A stretch of DNA of 64,000 bases from JAGWRI01 sp963728785 (GCA_963728785.1 CAVSKV010000002.1:1178001-1242000); one strand, 5' to 3'; positions 44,004 to 52,573 are shown, numbered from the stretch's first letter. Notes: generated by a model from the letters alone, not told the origin. A program made the numbers and translations.

Positions 44004-44948
44004 TCACCGCGAAATCGCGTAACGCTCGGCGTCGAGATCCGACAGCCGCTCGACCACGGGAACGTTAGCCGCGGCGAGATCATCCTTCAGCACCGACGCG
44101 CCCGAGCCCCCGACGATCACGAACACGTGCGCGGGCAGCCGACTCCGCACGTCCTTGATCTCGCGCACGAGCTGGCGCCGGTCGGTAGGAAACACCACGC
44201 TCAGTGCTACGCCGCGGGCGTCCATCGCGAGCGCCGTATCAGCGATGTCCTTGGCTGGTAGATCCGCCCCCAGGTAGGTGACCCGCCAGCCCTTGGCCAT
44301 GGCGGCCGCGGCCACGAACAGCGCCCCCACCTCATGCCGCTCCCCCGCCGGCGTCGCTACGATCAGGCTGGGCGCGTCGGCGGGCACGTCACCGGTTTGC
44401 ATCGCTCCCATCACCACCCGCCGCACCATCGACGTCGCAAGGTGCTCCTGCCCCGTGGTCAGGCGGCCCGCATGCCATTCATCGCCCACCCGGCGCAGCA
44501 ACGGCGCTGCAATGGTCTCCAGGAATTCCAGGAGCCCGAGCACAGTGGACGTCCGGCGGAGCAGCCATTCCAGACCGAGCGTGTCGAACCCACGGATCAG
44601 GGCGATCGACTGCTCCACCGTGTCGCTGGCCATCGTCGTCGCCGCCGCACCGCGTACCCCGGGGCGCGACCGCGCCACTGTATCCTCATCCGCCAGCTGA
44701 GCCAACTCCGGAGTACTCAATTTCACCACGTGCGAGATGCTGCGGCCGGACAGGGTCGCCAGGTGGAGCAACCGGAGCCGCTCGATGTCATCGTCGGAGT
44801 AGAGGCGCTGGCGCCCCGGCGAGCGCTCGGGAGCCACCGCGCCGTAGCGGCGCTCCCAGACGCGGAGAACATCCGGTGTGAGGCCGGTACGTTCCGCGGC
44901 CACGCCGATCGGGTGCTGCGGCTGCGTAGACGGCTTTGGCTTTGCCAT
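44004..44948 (-). CDS. CarH-like B12-dependent photoreceptor repressor (MerR family)
   Basis: 314 residues. An N-terminal MerR helix-turn-helix (IGVAAERTGLTPDVLRVWERRYGAVAPERSPGRQRLY) is followed by a four-helix bundle and a cobalamin-binding Rossmann domain. The light-sensing signature of Thermus CarH, W131-H132 with E141-H142, is matched exactly in spacing by W158-H159 and E168-H169 (DEWHAGRLTTGQEH). The lower axial ligand motif is E203-R-H205-E-V-G208, matching ExHxxG around CarH His177. In CarH, adenosylcobalamin makes a DNA-binding tetramer that light breaks, freeing carotenoid genes. The target here may be the divergent fasciclin locus or a distant gene. An operator-like palindrome lies about 35 bases before its ATG. 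Confidence 0.88.
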   Translation of the reverse strand: MAKPKPSTQPQHPIGVAAERTGLTPDVLRVWERRYGAVAPERSPGRQRLYSDDDIERLRLLHLATLSGRSISHVVKLSTPELAQLADEDTVARSRPGVRGAAATTMASDTVEQSIALIRGFDTLGLEWLLRRTSTVLGLLEFLETIAAPLLRRVGDEWHAGRLTTGQEHLATSMVRRVVMGAMQTGDVPADAPSLIVATPAGERHEVGALFVAAAAMAKGWRVTYLGADLPAKDIADTALAMDARGVALSVVFPTDRRQLVREIKDVRSRLPAHVFVIVGGSGASVLKDDLAAANVPVVERLSDLDAERYAISR

Positions 44949-44965
44949 GGACCAACTGTGCCATG

Positions 44966-45000
44966 TTGTCTATGCTCTGTCAATAGATTAATCTGGACAG
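44966..45000 (+). promoter_or_regulatory. Divergent promoter with palindrome between carH-like gene and fasciclin remnant
   Basis: On the plus strand TTGTCT (44966-44971), 17 bases, then TAATCT (44989-44994) form a plausible sigma-70 promoter toward the fasciclin remnant. The -10 is the right half of AGATTAATCT, a perfect 10-base palindrome (44985-44994), flanked by CTGTC (44977-44981) and GACAG (44996-45000). Such overlap is expected for a repressor site; I infer binding by the CarH-like protein. Confidence 0.5.
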
Positions 45001-45096
45001 TATCTTGGCAAAATGGCTCATCGCCGGTAATTCATTAGACATGGGCTGGACGGAACCACGACAGAGTACCCAATGAACCAATCGCCCTAGGTCCTT

Positions 45097-45383
45097 ATGA
45101 TCGCCAATGCCAATTCTGCAATCGACACCGGAACCTTCCGGACGCTTGTCACCGCTCTCCAGGTCGCGAACCTCGCAGGCGCGCTCGATGCACCCGGACC
45201 CTACACGGTGTTCGCGCCCACGGATGCAGCATTCGCGCGCATGCCGCGGCAAGCTCTTCGCGCCATCATGGCCGACGGCCATCGAAACGCGCGACGGCGA
45301 GCCGTTCGTAAACGGGGCGCGCGTCGTACAGGCCGACGTGGAGGGGGACCAACGGGGTGATCCATGTAGTGGAGCCGCGGTGA
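45097..45383 (+). pseudogene. Decayed fasciclin-domain gene
   Basis: The first frame opens from an ATG and reads TGTFRTLVTALQVANLAGAL and APGPYTVFAPTDAAFARMP, the first half of a bacterial fasciclin (FAS1) domain. Near 45280 it breaks off; the +1 frame resumes with IETRDGEPFVNGARVVQADVEGD, the typical late FAS1 segment, about 40 residues further along the domain than expected. Near 45349 one extra C shifts it again, and NGVIHVVEPR-stop (NGVIHVxD in family members) follows. So one internal deletion with frameshift and one single-base insertion. FAS1 proteins are usually secreted adhesins; this copy should be dead unless the sequence is wrong. Confidence 0.65.
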
Positions 45384-45422
45384 TCCCGGGGTAGGGCCTT
45401 CGCCCGCTACCTTATAGAATTC

Positions 45423-45462
45423 GGGGATGGGAACGCCATCTTGCGACGGCGTTTCCACCCCC
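45423..45462. terminator. Hairpin in the gap ahead of the ccm operon
   Basis: GGGGATGGGAACGCC (45423-45437) and GGCGTTTCCACCCC (45448-45461) pair with one bulge around a 10-base loop. It lies between the fasciclin remnant and ccmA. There is no T-tract. It may end readthrough from the left or form part of the ccm leader; the rest of the 195-base gap shows no feature. Confidence 0.35.
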
Positions 45463-45578
45463 ATGGCGTTTGTCAGTGATTCCACTACAGAGACCCGGGC
45501 GCTTGCCGATGGCGATTCCGCATCTTGCCTCTTAGCCTCAGCTTGTCGTTCGTAGGGCTTTCCCCACTTCCCGCGCCC

Positions 45579-46316
45579 ATGGTGATTTCACAGACCGAGT
45601 TGGCCATCGAAGCTCAGGGGGTCGCGCGCCGGTTCGGCGCGCGTTGGGTCTTACGGGGGGTGTCGTTCGAACTTCGGCCCGGTGAAATCGTGGGGCTGCT
45701 CGGCGCCAACGGGAGCGGCAAGACGACGCTACTCCGCATTTTCGGCACTCTCCTCAAGCCGACGGCTGGCGCGGCGCGCATTTACGACCACGACGTGGCG
45801 CACGACACCGACGCGGTGCGCTCGGAGCTGGGGTTTCTGGCGCACACGCCGGGGCTCTACGACGACCTCACCGCGCGCGAGAACCTGAAGTTCGGTGCGA
45901 TGATGCTCGGCCTGCCGGCGGGAAACAACCTGGACGCGGCGCTCGAGCGCGTGGGACTCGGGCACGTGATCAACGAACGCGTACGCGGATTTTCGGCAGG
46001 CATGCAACGGCGGCTCTCAGTGGCCCGGTTGCTGCTGCGCCACGCCCGCGTGCTGCTGCTCGACGAGCCCTACGCCAATCTGGACACGGCGGGCATCACG
46101 CTGATGAACGAGATCATCATCGAGGCGGGGCACGCTGGCGGCGCGGCCCTGGTGGTCTTGCACGAACTGGCGCCGGCGGCGGGAGTGCTCGACCGCACGA
46201 TCACGATCGTGAACGGGCGGGTGGCTGAGTCCAAACCGGCGCCCGTGCCCAGAGTGCGCGTGGTGCCTGGCGGTCCGGGATTGGCCGGGGCATCCGCGGC
46301 GGGAGGCGCTCGCTAA
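45579..46316 (+). CDS. ccmA: Haem exporter ATP-binding subunit CcmA
   Basis: 245 residues from the ATG at 45579 (an in-frame TTG at 45525 is the alternative; neither has a clear ribosome site). An ABC ATPase: Walker A GANGSGKTT, signature FSAGMQRRLS, Walker B VLLLDEPYANLD and the switch His in VVLHEL. The first gene of the ccm operon; with CcmB and CcmC it releases haem-loaded CcmE in cytochrome c maturation system I. The last ~25 residues are Pro/Ala/Gly-rich. The TAA overlaps the ccmB ATG by one base. Confidence 0.9.
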   Translation: MVISQTELAIEAQGVARRFGARWVLRGVSFELRPGEIVGLLGANGSGKTTLLRIFGTLLKPTAGAARIYDHDVAHDTDAVRSELGFLAHTPGLYDDLTARENLKFGAMMLGLPAGNNLDAALERVGLGHVINERVRGFSAGMQRRLSVARLLLRHARVLLLDEPYANLDTAGITLMNEIIIEAGHAGGAALVVLHELAPAAGVLDRTITIVNGRVAESKPAPVPRVRVVPGGPGLAGASAAGGAR

Positions 46317-47002
46317 TGGCGTTCCGCGACGACGTGCGCCGCATCCGCGCGATCGCCTGGAAGGACCTCACCACCGAACGCCGGTCGAAAGCCGGGTTCA
46401 ATAGTGTGGCGGCGCTGGGGATCACGATCCTCGTGCTGTTCGGCTTCGCGCTCGGGCCCGACGCAGCGGCGCTGCGCGACGCGGCGGCCGGCGCCCTCTG
46501 GCTCTCGGCGCTGTTCGCCGGCGTGCTGGCGTTCAACCGGAGCTACCAGGTGGAGCTGGAGAGCGGCGCCCTCGACCAGCTGCTCCAGTACCCGGGCCCC
46601 CGGTGGGTGATTTACGTGGGCAAGCTCATCGCCAACGCCCTGTTCGTGGGATTGATGCTGGTGATCGTGGTGGCCGTGGGGATCGCGCTCTTTCAGGTGA
46701 ACATTCCCAAGGCGTGGCCGGCGCTCATCGGCGTGTTTGCGCTGGGCGCGGTGGGGCTCGTGGTGCTCGGCACCTTCTACGCGGCGATGGCCAGCCGCAG
46801 CCGGGCCCGCGAAGTGCTGCTGCCGCTGCTGCTCTTTCCGATGCTGGTCCCGGTGTTGTTGGCCGCGATTTCGGCCACCAAGGCGCTGCTCGTGGGGGAC
46901 TTCATGCACGAGGCTGGCGCCTGGGTGAAGCTGCTCGCGGCCTACGATCTGATCTTCCTCGTTGCCACGTTGTGGGCATTCGAATATGTCATCGAAGTCT
47001 GA
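46316..47002 (+). CDS. ccmB: Haem exporter permease CcmB
   Basis: 228 residues with about six hydrophobic helices. The start AFRDDVRRIRAIAWKDLTTERRSKAGFNSVA is the typical CcmB cytoplasmic entry (KDLxxExRxK), followed by LWLSALFAGVLAFNRSYQVELESGALDQLL and SRSRAREVLLPLLLFPMLVPVLLAA, well conserved in the family. It partners CcmA as the transmembrane half of the ABC complex. Overlap with ccmA is one base; ccmC follows after 10 bases. Confidence 0.92.
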   Translation: MAFRDDVRRIRAIAWKDLTTERRSKAGFNSVAALGITILVLFGFALGPDAAALRDAAAGALWLSALFAGVLAFNRSYQVELESGALDQLLQYPGPRWVIYVGKLIANALFVGLMLVIVVAVGIALFQVNIPKAWPALIGVFALGAVGLVVLGTFYAAMASRSRAREVLLPLLLFPMLVPVLLAAISATKALLVGDFMHEAGAWVKLLAAYDLIFLVATLWAFEYVIEV

Positions 47003-47012
47003 GGCCAACTCC

Positions 47013-47723
47013 ATGACCACTGCCGTTGAGACGGTGCAGGCGCCCCGCGCGGGCCGCTGGGCGATGTTCGGCGTCGTGAGCATCGCGGCGCTGATCGCCA
47101 CGCAGGCGTTCGCCTTCCTCACCTCGCCGCCCGACGTGAACATGGGGCAGTTGGAGAAGATCCTCTATGTCCACGTGCCAGCGGCGTGGGTCATGTTCAT
47201 CTGCTTCGCCATCGTGCTCGTCTACAGCCTCCGTTTCCTGTGGAAGGGGCGCGAGGAGGATGACCTGCTCGCCGCGTCGGCCGCCGAAGTGGGCGCTATC
47301 TTCAATGGGCTGACGCTGGTTCTGGGAATGATCTGGGGCAAGCCGGCGTGGGGCGTCTGGTGGGTATGGGACGCACGGCTGACGTCGACGCTGGTGCTCT
47401 TTCTGGTGTTCGTGGGGTATCTGGCGCTCCGCGCGTTCGTGGAAGACCCGCAACGGCGCGGTCAGTGGAGCGCGGCGGTGGGTATTCTCGGCGCGCTGAA
47501 CGTCCCAATCGTCTGGGAGTCGGTGACTTGGTGGCGGACGCTGCACCAGATGCCGTCCACGATGCAGGACATGGCCAAGATCTACTGGGTGGGAATGTTC
47601 GCGAACTTCGGCGCCTTGCTACTCGTGATGGTCTACTTCATCCGGCGCCGGTACGAGGCCGCCGCGATCGAGCGGGCGGCCGAGCACGCCGCGCAGGCGG
47701 TGGCCCTGGGAGGGGATGAGTGA
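47013..47723 (+). CDS. ccmC: Haem lyase/handling protein CcmC
   Basis: 236 residues from the ATG at 47013 (a second in-frame ATG at 46989 lies inside ccmB). Six helices with the tryptophan-rich WWD loop WGKPAWGVWWVWDARLTS, and conserved periplasmic His in YVHVPAAW and HQMPS that bind haem. It passes haem to CcmE in the inner membrane. Length and order are normal. Its TGA overlaps the ccmD ATG (TGATG). Confidence 0.93.
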   Translation: MTTAVETVQAPRAGRWAMFGVVSIAALIATQAFAFLTSPPDVNMGQLEKILYVHVPAAWVMFICFAIVLVYSLRFLWKGREEDDLLAASAAEVGAIFNGLTLVLGMIWGKPAWGVWWVWDARLTSTLVLFLVFVGYLALRAFVEDPQRRGQWSAAVGILGALNVPIVWESVTWWRTLHQMPSTMQDMAKIYWVGMFANFGALLLVMVYFIRRRYEAAAIERAAEHAAQAVALGGDE

Positions 47724-47881
47724 TGGAGGCGTCGAACTGGAATTTCGTGATTGCCGCCTACGTGGTGACGTGGGTGCTGATTGTCGGATATCTGGCGTAC
47801 AGCCAGCGAGCGCTGAATCGCGCGCGGGCGGAGTACACGCGAGTCACGGGCCGCAAGCCCGGTGAAGGAGAGGCAGTATGA
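47723..47881 (+). CDS. ccmD: Small haem-exporter subunit CcmD
   Basis: 52 residues: MEASNWNFVIAAYVVTWVLI is the membrane helix, followed by a basic cytoplasmic stretch (SQRALNRARAEYTRVTGRKP). Small single-pass proteins with a Tyr/Trp-containing helix and basic tail between ccmC and ccmE are CcmD, which stabilises the CcmC-CcmE haem complex. Its start overlaps the ccmC stop and its TGA overlaps the ccmE ATG. The sequence itself is weakly conserved, so the call depends on size, topology and position. Confidence 0.88.
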   Translation: MEASNWNFVIAAYVVTWVLIVGYLAYSQRALNRARAEYTRVTGRKPGEGEAV

Positions 47882-48321
47882 GCAAGAAGAACTGGGCGAT
47901 CCTGGTTGCCGTGGTTCTGATCGTGACCTTCGGGTGGCTGCTCTATGGCGGCCTCAACAAGAACGTGGTGTTCTTCCTGACGCCCAAGGAGTTACTGGCC
48001 AAAGGCTCCTCGGCGTATGACGTTCCGGTTCAGCTCGGCGGACAGGTCAAACCGGGCACGGTGCAATGGGACGAGAAGACCTTGCATCTGCAGTTCGAGG
48101 TTACCGACGACTCCGGCACCGTGCTCGTACACGAGACGGGGGCGCCCCCCCAGATGTTCCAGCCTGGCATGGGCGTCGTGGTCGCAGGCAAGCTCGGCCG
48201 GGACAACGTCTTTCAGGCCACCAATCTCATGGTCAAGCACTCCAACGATTATCACCCGCCCAAGCCGGGTGAGAAGCCGGAGGAGATGTACAAAACGCTG
48301 ATCAAGGGGTCCACGCCATGA
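47878..48321 (+). CDS. ccmE: Periplasmic haem chaperone CcmE
   Basis: 147 residues with an N-terminal anchor (NWAILVAVVLIVTFGWLLYGGL) and a beta-barrel (OB) domain. The haem-attachment site is MVKHSNDY: His121 and Tyr125 correspond to H130 and Y134 of E. coli CcmE, so this is the His-type chaperone that binds haem covalently. The Pro-rich tail PPKPGEKPEEMYKTL is normal. Overlaps ccmD and ccmF by 4 bases on each side. Confidence 0.95.
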   Translation: MSKKNWAILVAVVLIVTFGWLLYGGLNKNVVFFLTPKELLAKGSSAYDVPVQLGGQVKPGTVQWDEKTLHLQFEVTDDSGTVLVHETGAPPQMFQPGMGVVVAGKLGRDNVFQATNLMVKHSNDYHPPKPGEKPEEMYKTLIKGSTP

Positions 48322-50339
48322 CCGGAGTTCTCGCGCACGATGCGTTGCTCGTCTCGCTCGTCATGGTCTTGGTGGGCGCGATCATGGGCACGCTGGGCAT
48401 TCGTGGCCAACGCGCAGACTGGGTGCAGATCGCCTTCGGTACGGTCTACGCGAACTTCGTTCTGGTGACCATCGCCACGCTGGCCATGATCTATGGGCTG
48501 GTCACTCACGATTTCTCGATCTCGTATGTGGCGCAGGTTGGCAGCCGTGAGACCCCGCTGTTCTATACGGTGATCTCGCTCTGGGGCGCGCTGGAGGGAT
48601 CGATCCTGTTCTGGGCGTGGGTGCTCGGTGCGTATTCCACGGCGGTGGTATTCCTCAATCGCAAGCGCGCCGGAAATCTGGTGCCCTGGGCCTCGGTCAC
48701 CCTGCTCGCGGTCGCCCTGTTCTTCGCAATCCTGCTCGTGGGGCCGGCGAATCCGTTCCATGCCGTTTTCCCGGTGCCAGCCGATGGGCCGGGCCCGAAC
48801 CCCCTGCTGCAGAATCACATCCTGATGGCGGTGCACCCGCCTCTGCTTTACCTGGGTTACGTGGGGATGGCGGTGCCGTTCGCGTTCGCCGTGGGGGCGA
48901 TGTTCTCGGGCGAGGTGGTGTCCGACGACTGGATCAAGATCACGCGCCCATATCTGCTCGTGTCGTGGGGCTTCCTCTCGGCCGCCATCATCGCCGGCAT
49001 GTGGTGGTCGTACGAGGTGCTGGGGTGGGGTGGTTATTGGGCCTGGGATCCCGTGGAAAACGCCTCGTTCATGCCGTGGCTTGTGGCCACGGCGTTTCTC
49101 CACTCCGCCATGGTGCAGGAACGCCGCGGCATGCTCAAGCTTTGGAACCTGAACCTGATGGTGGGCACGTTCGTGCTCACCATCCTGGGCACCTTCCTCA
49201 CCCGCTCGGGCATCCTGTCTTCGGTGCACTCGTTCACACAGGGACCCATCGGCTACTACTTCCTGGTCTTCATCGCCATCGTGCTGGTGGCAGCGCTCTT
49301 CATGGTGGCCGGGAATTCGGATCGGCTGCGCACGACGGGCCACTTGGAATCGGCGGCGTCGCGCGAGACGGTGTTCCTGCTCAACAACCTGTTCCTCACG
49401 GCGTTCATGTTCACGGTGCTCATCGGCACGCTGTTCCCGCTGGTCGCTGAAGCGATGCGGGGAGCGAAGGTCACGGTGGGCGAGCCGTTCTTCAACAAGA
49501 TGACGCTGCCCCTGATCGTCTCGCTTCTGTTCCTGATGGGCGTGGGGCCGGCGCTGCCGTGGGGCGCGGCGTCGAAGCAGGACATGAAAACCAAGCTCCT
49601 GCCCCCGTTCGGCGCGGCGATCGTGATGGCGGCGATCGCCCTGGTGACCGGCGCGCGCAATCCGTACGCCGTCCTCACGTTCGCATTCGTGGGATACGCG
49701 GCGTTCGCCAACCTCCGCGAGTACTGGATCGGGATGAAGGCGCGGCACGCCGCGCATGACGAAGGATGGGGCACAGCGCTGGTGCGGCTGGTACAGGGCA
49801 ACCGGCGGCGGTACGGCGGCTACGTGGCACACATCGGGGTGTTGTTCGTCGCCCTTGGCGTCGCGGCTTCACAGAGCTTCCGCAGTGAGCGCGAGGCGAC
49901 GCTCGAGCCGGGCCAGACGCTCACAGTATCGGGCCATACGGCGCGCCTCAAGGAAGTATGGGGCCGGCAGGAGCCACAACGCGCCGTGATTGGTGCGACG
50001 ATGGAAGTGCTGAAGAACGGCAAGGTAGTGGCAACGGCCGACCCGCGCATGAATTTCTATCCGACGCAATCCACACCAGTGCCCACGCCGGAGGTCATCA
50101 GCTCGATCAGCGGCGACTTGTATTTCAACTTGATGGCGTTCGACCAGAATGGTTCGCACGCCACGGTAAAGCTCATCGTGCAGCCGCTCGTGCCGTGGAT
50201 CTGGTTCGGTGGCGGAATCGTGGTGCTGGGCGCAATCATCGGGGTGTTCCCCAAGCGCCGGCGCCGCACGGCACCGGCTGCGGTGCGCCGGCCCGTCCCA
50301 GCCGTGGCGCTGCCCATGACGCGTGAGGGGGAAGCATGA
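48318..50339 (+). CDS. ccmF: Cytochrome c haem lyase subunit CcmF
   Basis: 673 residues with about 13-15 helices. The haem-handling WWD loop is GWGGYWAWDPVENASFMPWL, followed by LHSAMVQERRGMLKLWN; conserved His residues occur in HPPLLYLGY and SSVHSF. A large C-terminal periplasmic domain precedes a last helix. It ligates haem from CcmE to apocytochromes. Length is typical (640-680). Overlaps ccmE and ccmG. Confidence 0.95.
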   Translation: MTGVLAHDALLVSLVMVLVGAIMGTLGIRGQRADWVQIAFGTVYANFVLVTIATLAMIYGLVTHDFSISYVAQVGSRETPLFYTVISLWGALEGSILFWAWVLGAYSTAVVFLNRKRAGNLVPWASVTLLAVALFFAILLVGPANPFHAVFPVPADGPGPNPLLQNHILMAVHPPLLYLGYVGMAVPFAFAVGAMFSGEVVSDDWIKITRPYLLVSWGFLSAAIIAGMWWSYEVLGWGGYWAWDPVENASFMPWLVATAFLHSAMVQERRGMLKLWNLNLMVGTFVLTILGTFLTRSGILSSVHSFTQGPIGYYFLVFIAIVLVAALFMVAGNSDRLRTTGHLESAASRETVFLLNNLFLTAFMFTVLIGTLFPLVAEAMRGAKVTVGEPFFNKMTLPLIVSLLFLMGVGPALPWGAASKQDMKTKLLPPFGAAIVMAAIALVTGARNPYAVLTFAFVGYAAFANLREYWIGMKARHAAHDEGWGTALVRLVQGNRRRYGGYVAHIGVLFVALGVAASQSFRSEREATLEPGQTLTVSGHTARLKEVWGRQEPQRAVIGATMEVLKNGKVVATADPRMNFYPTQSTPVPTPEVISSISGDLYFNLMAFDQNGSHATVKLIVQPLVPWIWFGGGIVVLGAIIGVFPKRRRRTAPAAVRRPVPAVALPMTREGEA

Positions 50340-50980
50340 ACTGGAAACGTGCGGCGATCGCATCGCTGGCCGCGGCGCCGGTGATCGCGCTGTTCGCCTG
50401 GGGATTCACCAAGGATCCGAACAACATCCCGTCGCCCCTGCCGGGGCGCATGGCACCCGACTTCTCGTTGGCCGTGTTCGCGCCCGGCCACCCGCCGATG
50501 GCGTTGCCTGTTGGCGATACGGTGCATCTCGCCAAGCTTCGCGGCGAGGTGGTGGTCCTGAACTTCTGGGCCTCGTGGTGCTTGTCGTGCCGCGACGAGC
50601 ATCGCACGCTGAGCGAGTTCGCCAGGCGCTACGCCGGCCAGCCCGTGCACTTCCTGGGCGTGCTGTACAATGACTACCCCACGCCGGCCATCAACTGGAT
50701 CCAGGAGATGGGCGGCCAGGAATATCCATCGGTCAACGACGTGGACGCCCACACCGCCATCAATTACGGCCTGTACGGCGTGCCGGAGACGTACTTCATA
50801 GACGGCAACGGACGCGTGGCGTTCAAGCAGACTGGCCCGGTGACCGATGCGATCCTGACGCACGAGGTGGATTCGCTGATCGCGGCGCTCCCCCCGGGCA
50901 CGCGCTCTGCAGGGGCTGCCGACACTGCCGCGCCGGCGCTCACCCCCGTCGCTCCGGCCAAGACCAAGGGAACGCCATGA
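50336..50980 (+). CDS. ccmG: Periplasmic thioredoxin-like reductant CcmG/DsbE
   Basis: 214 residues: one N-terminal anchor helix, then a thioredoxin fold with active site C82-LS-C85 in VVLNFWASWCLSCRDEH and the cis-Pro loop GVPETYFIDGNGRV. It keeps apocytochrome CXXCH thiols reduced. WCLSC rather than the more common WCxPC is a modest departure. The C-terminal 25 residues are Ala/Pro/Thr-rich. Overlaps ccmF and ccmH. Confidence 0.92.
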   Translation: MNWKRAAIASLAAAPVIALFAWGFTKDPNNIPSPLPGRMAPDFSLAVFAPGHPPMALPVGDTVHLAKLRGEVVVLNFWASWCLSCRDEHRTLSEFARRYAGQPVHFLGVLYNDYPTPAINWIQEMGGQEYPSVNDVDAHTAINYGLYGVPETYFIDGNGRVAFKQTGPVTDAILTHEVDSLIAALPPGTRSAGAADTAAPALTPVAPAKTKGTP

Positions 50981-51441
50981 CACGCCTTCGGGGACTTGCG
51001 GTGGCGGCGGCGCTCGCTCTAGGCGCCATCCACCCGTTAGGCCTCGCAGCGCAGCAGCTGCCCGCCGCCGGCTCGACGACCGAGGCGCCAGCCCCAACGC
51101 CCGCCGATTCGGCGCTCGATGCCCGCACGGCATCGGTCGCGGCCCAGCTGCGCTGCCCGGTGTGCCAGGGCGAATCCATCCAGGATTCGCCGTCGGAGCT
51201 GGCACAGCAGATGCGCGGCGTGGTGAAGGAGCAACTCAGGGCCGGCAAGACCCCTGACGAGGTCAAGGCATACTTCGTGTCCAAGTACGGCGAATGGATT
51301 CTGCTCGACCCGAGGGCGCACGGGTTCAATCTGGTGCTGTACGCTGCGCCGTATCTCCTGCTGCTGGCCGGTCTGGCCGTCATCCTGGTGGCGGTGAAAC
51401 GGTGGACCGGCGGAGCACAGACAAAGAGCGTGGAGCCGTAG
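50977..51441 (+). CDS. ccmH: Cytochrome c biogenesis thiol-disulfide subunit CcmH
   Basis: 154 residues with signal peptide (AVAAALALGAIHPLGLAAQ), then the CcmH/CycL/NrfF domain with the redox pair in LRCPVCQGESIQDSPSELAQQMR (C60, C63), KTPDEVKAYFVSKYGEWILLDP, and one C-terminal helix (LYAAPYLLLLAGLAVILVAV). No CcmI-type TPR part is fused or adjacent. It ends the operon; the stop is 44 bases from the convergent cytochrome b gene. Confidence 0.93.
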   Translation: MTRLRGLAVAAALALGAIHPLGLAAQQLPAAGSTTEAPAPTPADSALDARTASVAAQLRCPVCQGESIQDSPSELAQQMRGVVKEQLRAGKTPDEVKAYFVSKYGEWILLDPRAHGFNLVLYAAPYLLLLAGLAVILVAVKRWTGGAQTKSVEP

Positions 51442-51485
51442 CAGCCCGCGACTGGCGCCGTGTACGACGATGCCGCCTCGTCCGG

Positions 51486-52571
51486 TCAGGACTTGAGGCC
51501 GATGTACGTGAAGACGATCACGAAGGCGATCGTGCCGAAGGCGGCGATGGTCCAGATTGGGCGGTATCTTCCGTCCTTCCTGGGCCTGTCGAGGAAGGGA
51601 ATGAAGAGGAGCAACGAGCCGACAAGACTGAACGCCACGACTCCGAAGGCATCGCCGTCCACCCCGAGTATCTTCGCCGGCAGATACTTCAGCAACTGGT
51701 AGGGCGCCAGGAAATACCATTCGGGCTTGATGCCGGCGGGCGCCGACATGAACATGTCGGCCTTCTTCCCCATTTCCCCGGGGAAGAACACAGCCAGGGC
51801 CGCAATGGCGCCGAGCGCGAGCAGCCAGCCAATGAGGTCATGCAGCAGGAAGTTGGGCACGAACGGGGTGGAACGTGTCTTGCCTTTGCGCTCGACGCTC
51901 GGCGGCACGCTCATGCCGTGACGCTGGACGAGCAGGACGTGCAGCCCCAGGAATCCGAACAGCACCGCAGGCAGCACCGAGGTGTGGAGCCCGTAGAAGC
52001 GGGTGAGCGTGGCGCCGGTCACGTCATTCCCGCCGCGCATCATGCGCTCGATGAACGGACCCACCACGGGCACCACGCCGGCCATCGACGTGCCCACGCG
52101 GGTCGCGAAATAGGACAGGGTGTTCCAGGGCAGCAGGTAGCCCGTGAACCCGAGGCCGAGTGTGACGCCGAGCAGGCCGAGCCCACTGAGCCAGGTGAGT
52201 TCCCGCGGGGCGCGGTAGGCCTTCAGGATCCAGACGCTGAACATGTGGACGAACAGCACCATGATCATGAGATTGGCGCCCCATACGTGGATGGAGCGCA
52301 CCAGCCAGCCGAACTTGGCCTGCGTCATGAGGAACTGCACCGACTCGTATGCCCCGGCGGTGCTGGGCTGGTAGTAGAACAGCATGAGCACGCCGGTACA
52401 GACCTGGACGATGAACAGGAACAGCACCATCCCGCCCAGGAAGTACCAGATACTGTGGCGGTGCACCGGCACGCGCTTCTTGCGGATCAGCGGCGTGAGG
52501 ACGCTGAACCCGATGCGGTCGTCGAGCCACGCCCAGAGCTGGGCCGCACGGCCGGTGGATGGCTCGGTCAT
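51486..52571 (-). CDS. Cytochrome b of a bc-type quinol oxidase complex (b6 plus subunit IV-like, one chain)
   Basis: 361 residues from the ATG at 52571. Haem ligands are H95 and H109 (13 between) and H196 and H211 (14 between, the b6f-type spacing). The quinol-site motif PEWY is at 283-286 (IKPEWYFLAPYQLL). The chain covers the four haem helices and about three more, so it is a b6/IV fusion shorter than mitochondrial cytochrome b. The Cys that binds haem c_n in b6 (YCLGG) is Phe here (WYFLGG). It carries electrons from quinol in the inner membrane. Last gene of a four-gene operon with Rieske and two multihaem cytochromes. Confidence 0.93.
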   Translation of the reverse strand: MTEPSTGRAAQLWAWLDDRIGFSVLTPLIRKKRVPVHRHSIWYFLGGMVLFLFIVQVCTGVLMLFYYQPSTAGAYESVQFLMTQAKFGWLVRSIHVWGANLMIMVLFVHMFSVWILKAYRAPRELTWLSGLGLLGVTLGLGFTGYLLPWNTLSYFATRVGTSMAGVVPVVGPFIERMMRGGNDVTGATLTRFYGLHTSVLPAVLFGFLGLHVLLVQRHGMSVPPSVERKGKTRSTPFVPNFLLHDLIGWLLALGAIAALAVFFPGEMGKKADMFMSAPAGIKPEWYFLAPYQLLKYLPAKILGVDGDAFGVVAFSLVGSLLLFIPFLDRPRKDGRYRPIWTIAAFGTIAFVIVFTYIGLKS

Positions 52572-52573
52572 CG

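Noticed and set aside
48252..49832. 526-residue open frame on the minus strand
   Set aside because: Antisense to ccmF; extremely rich in His, Arg and Gln, no recognisable domain.
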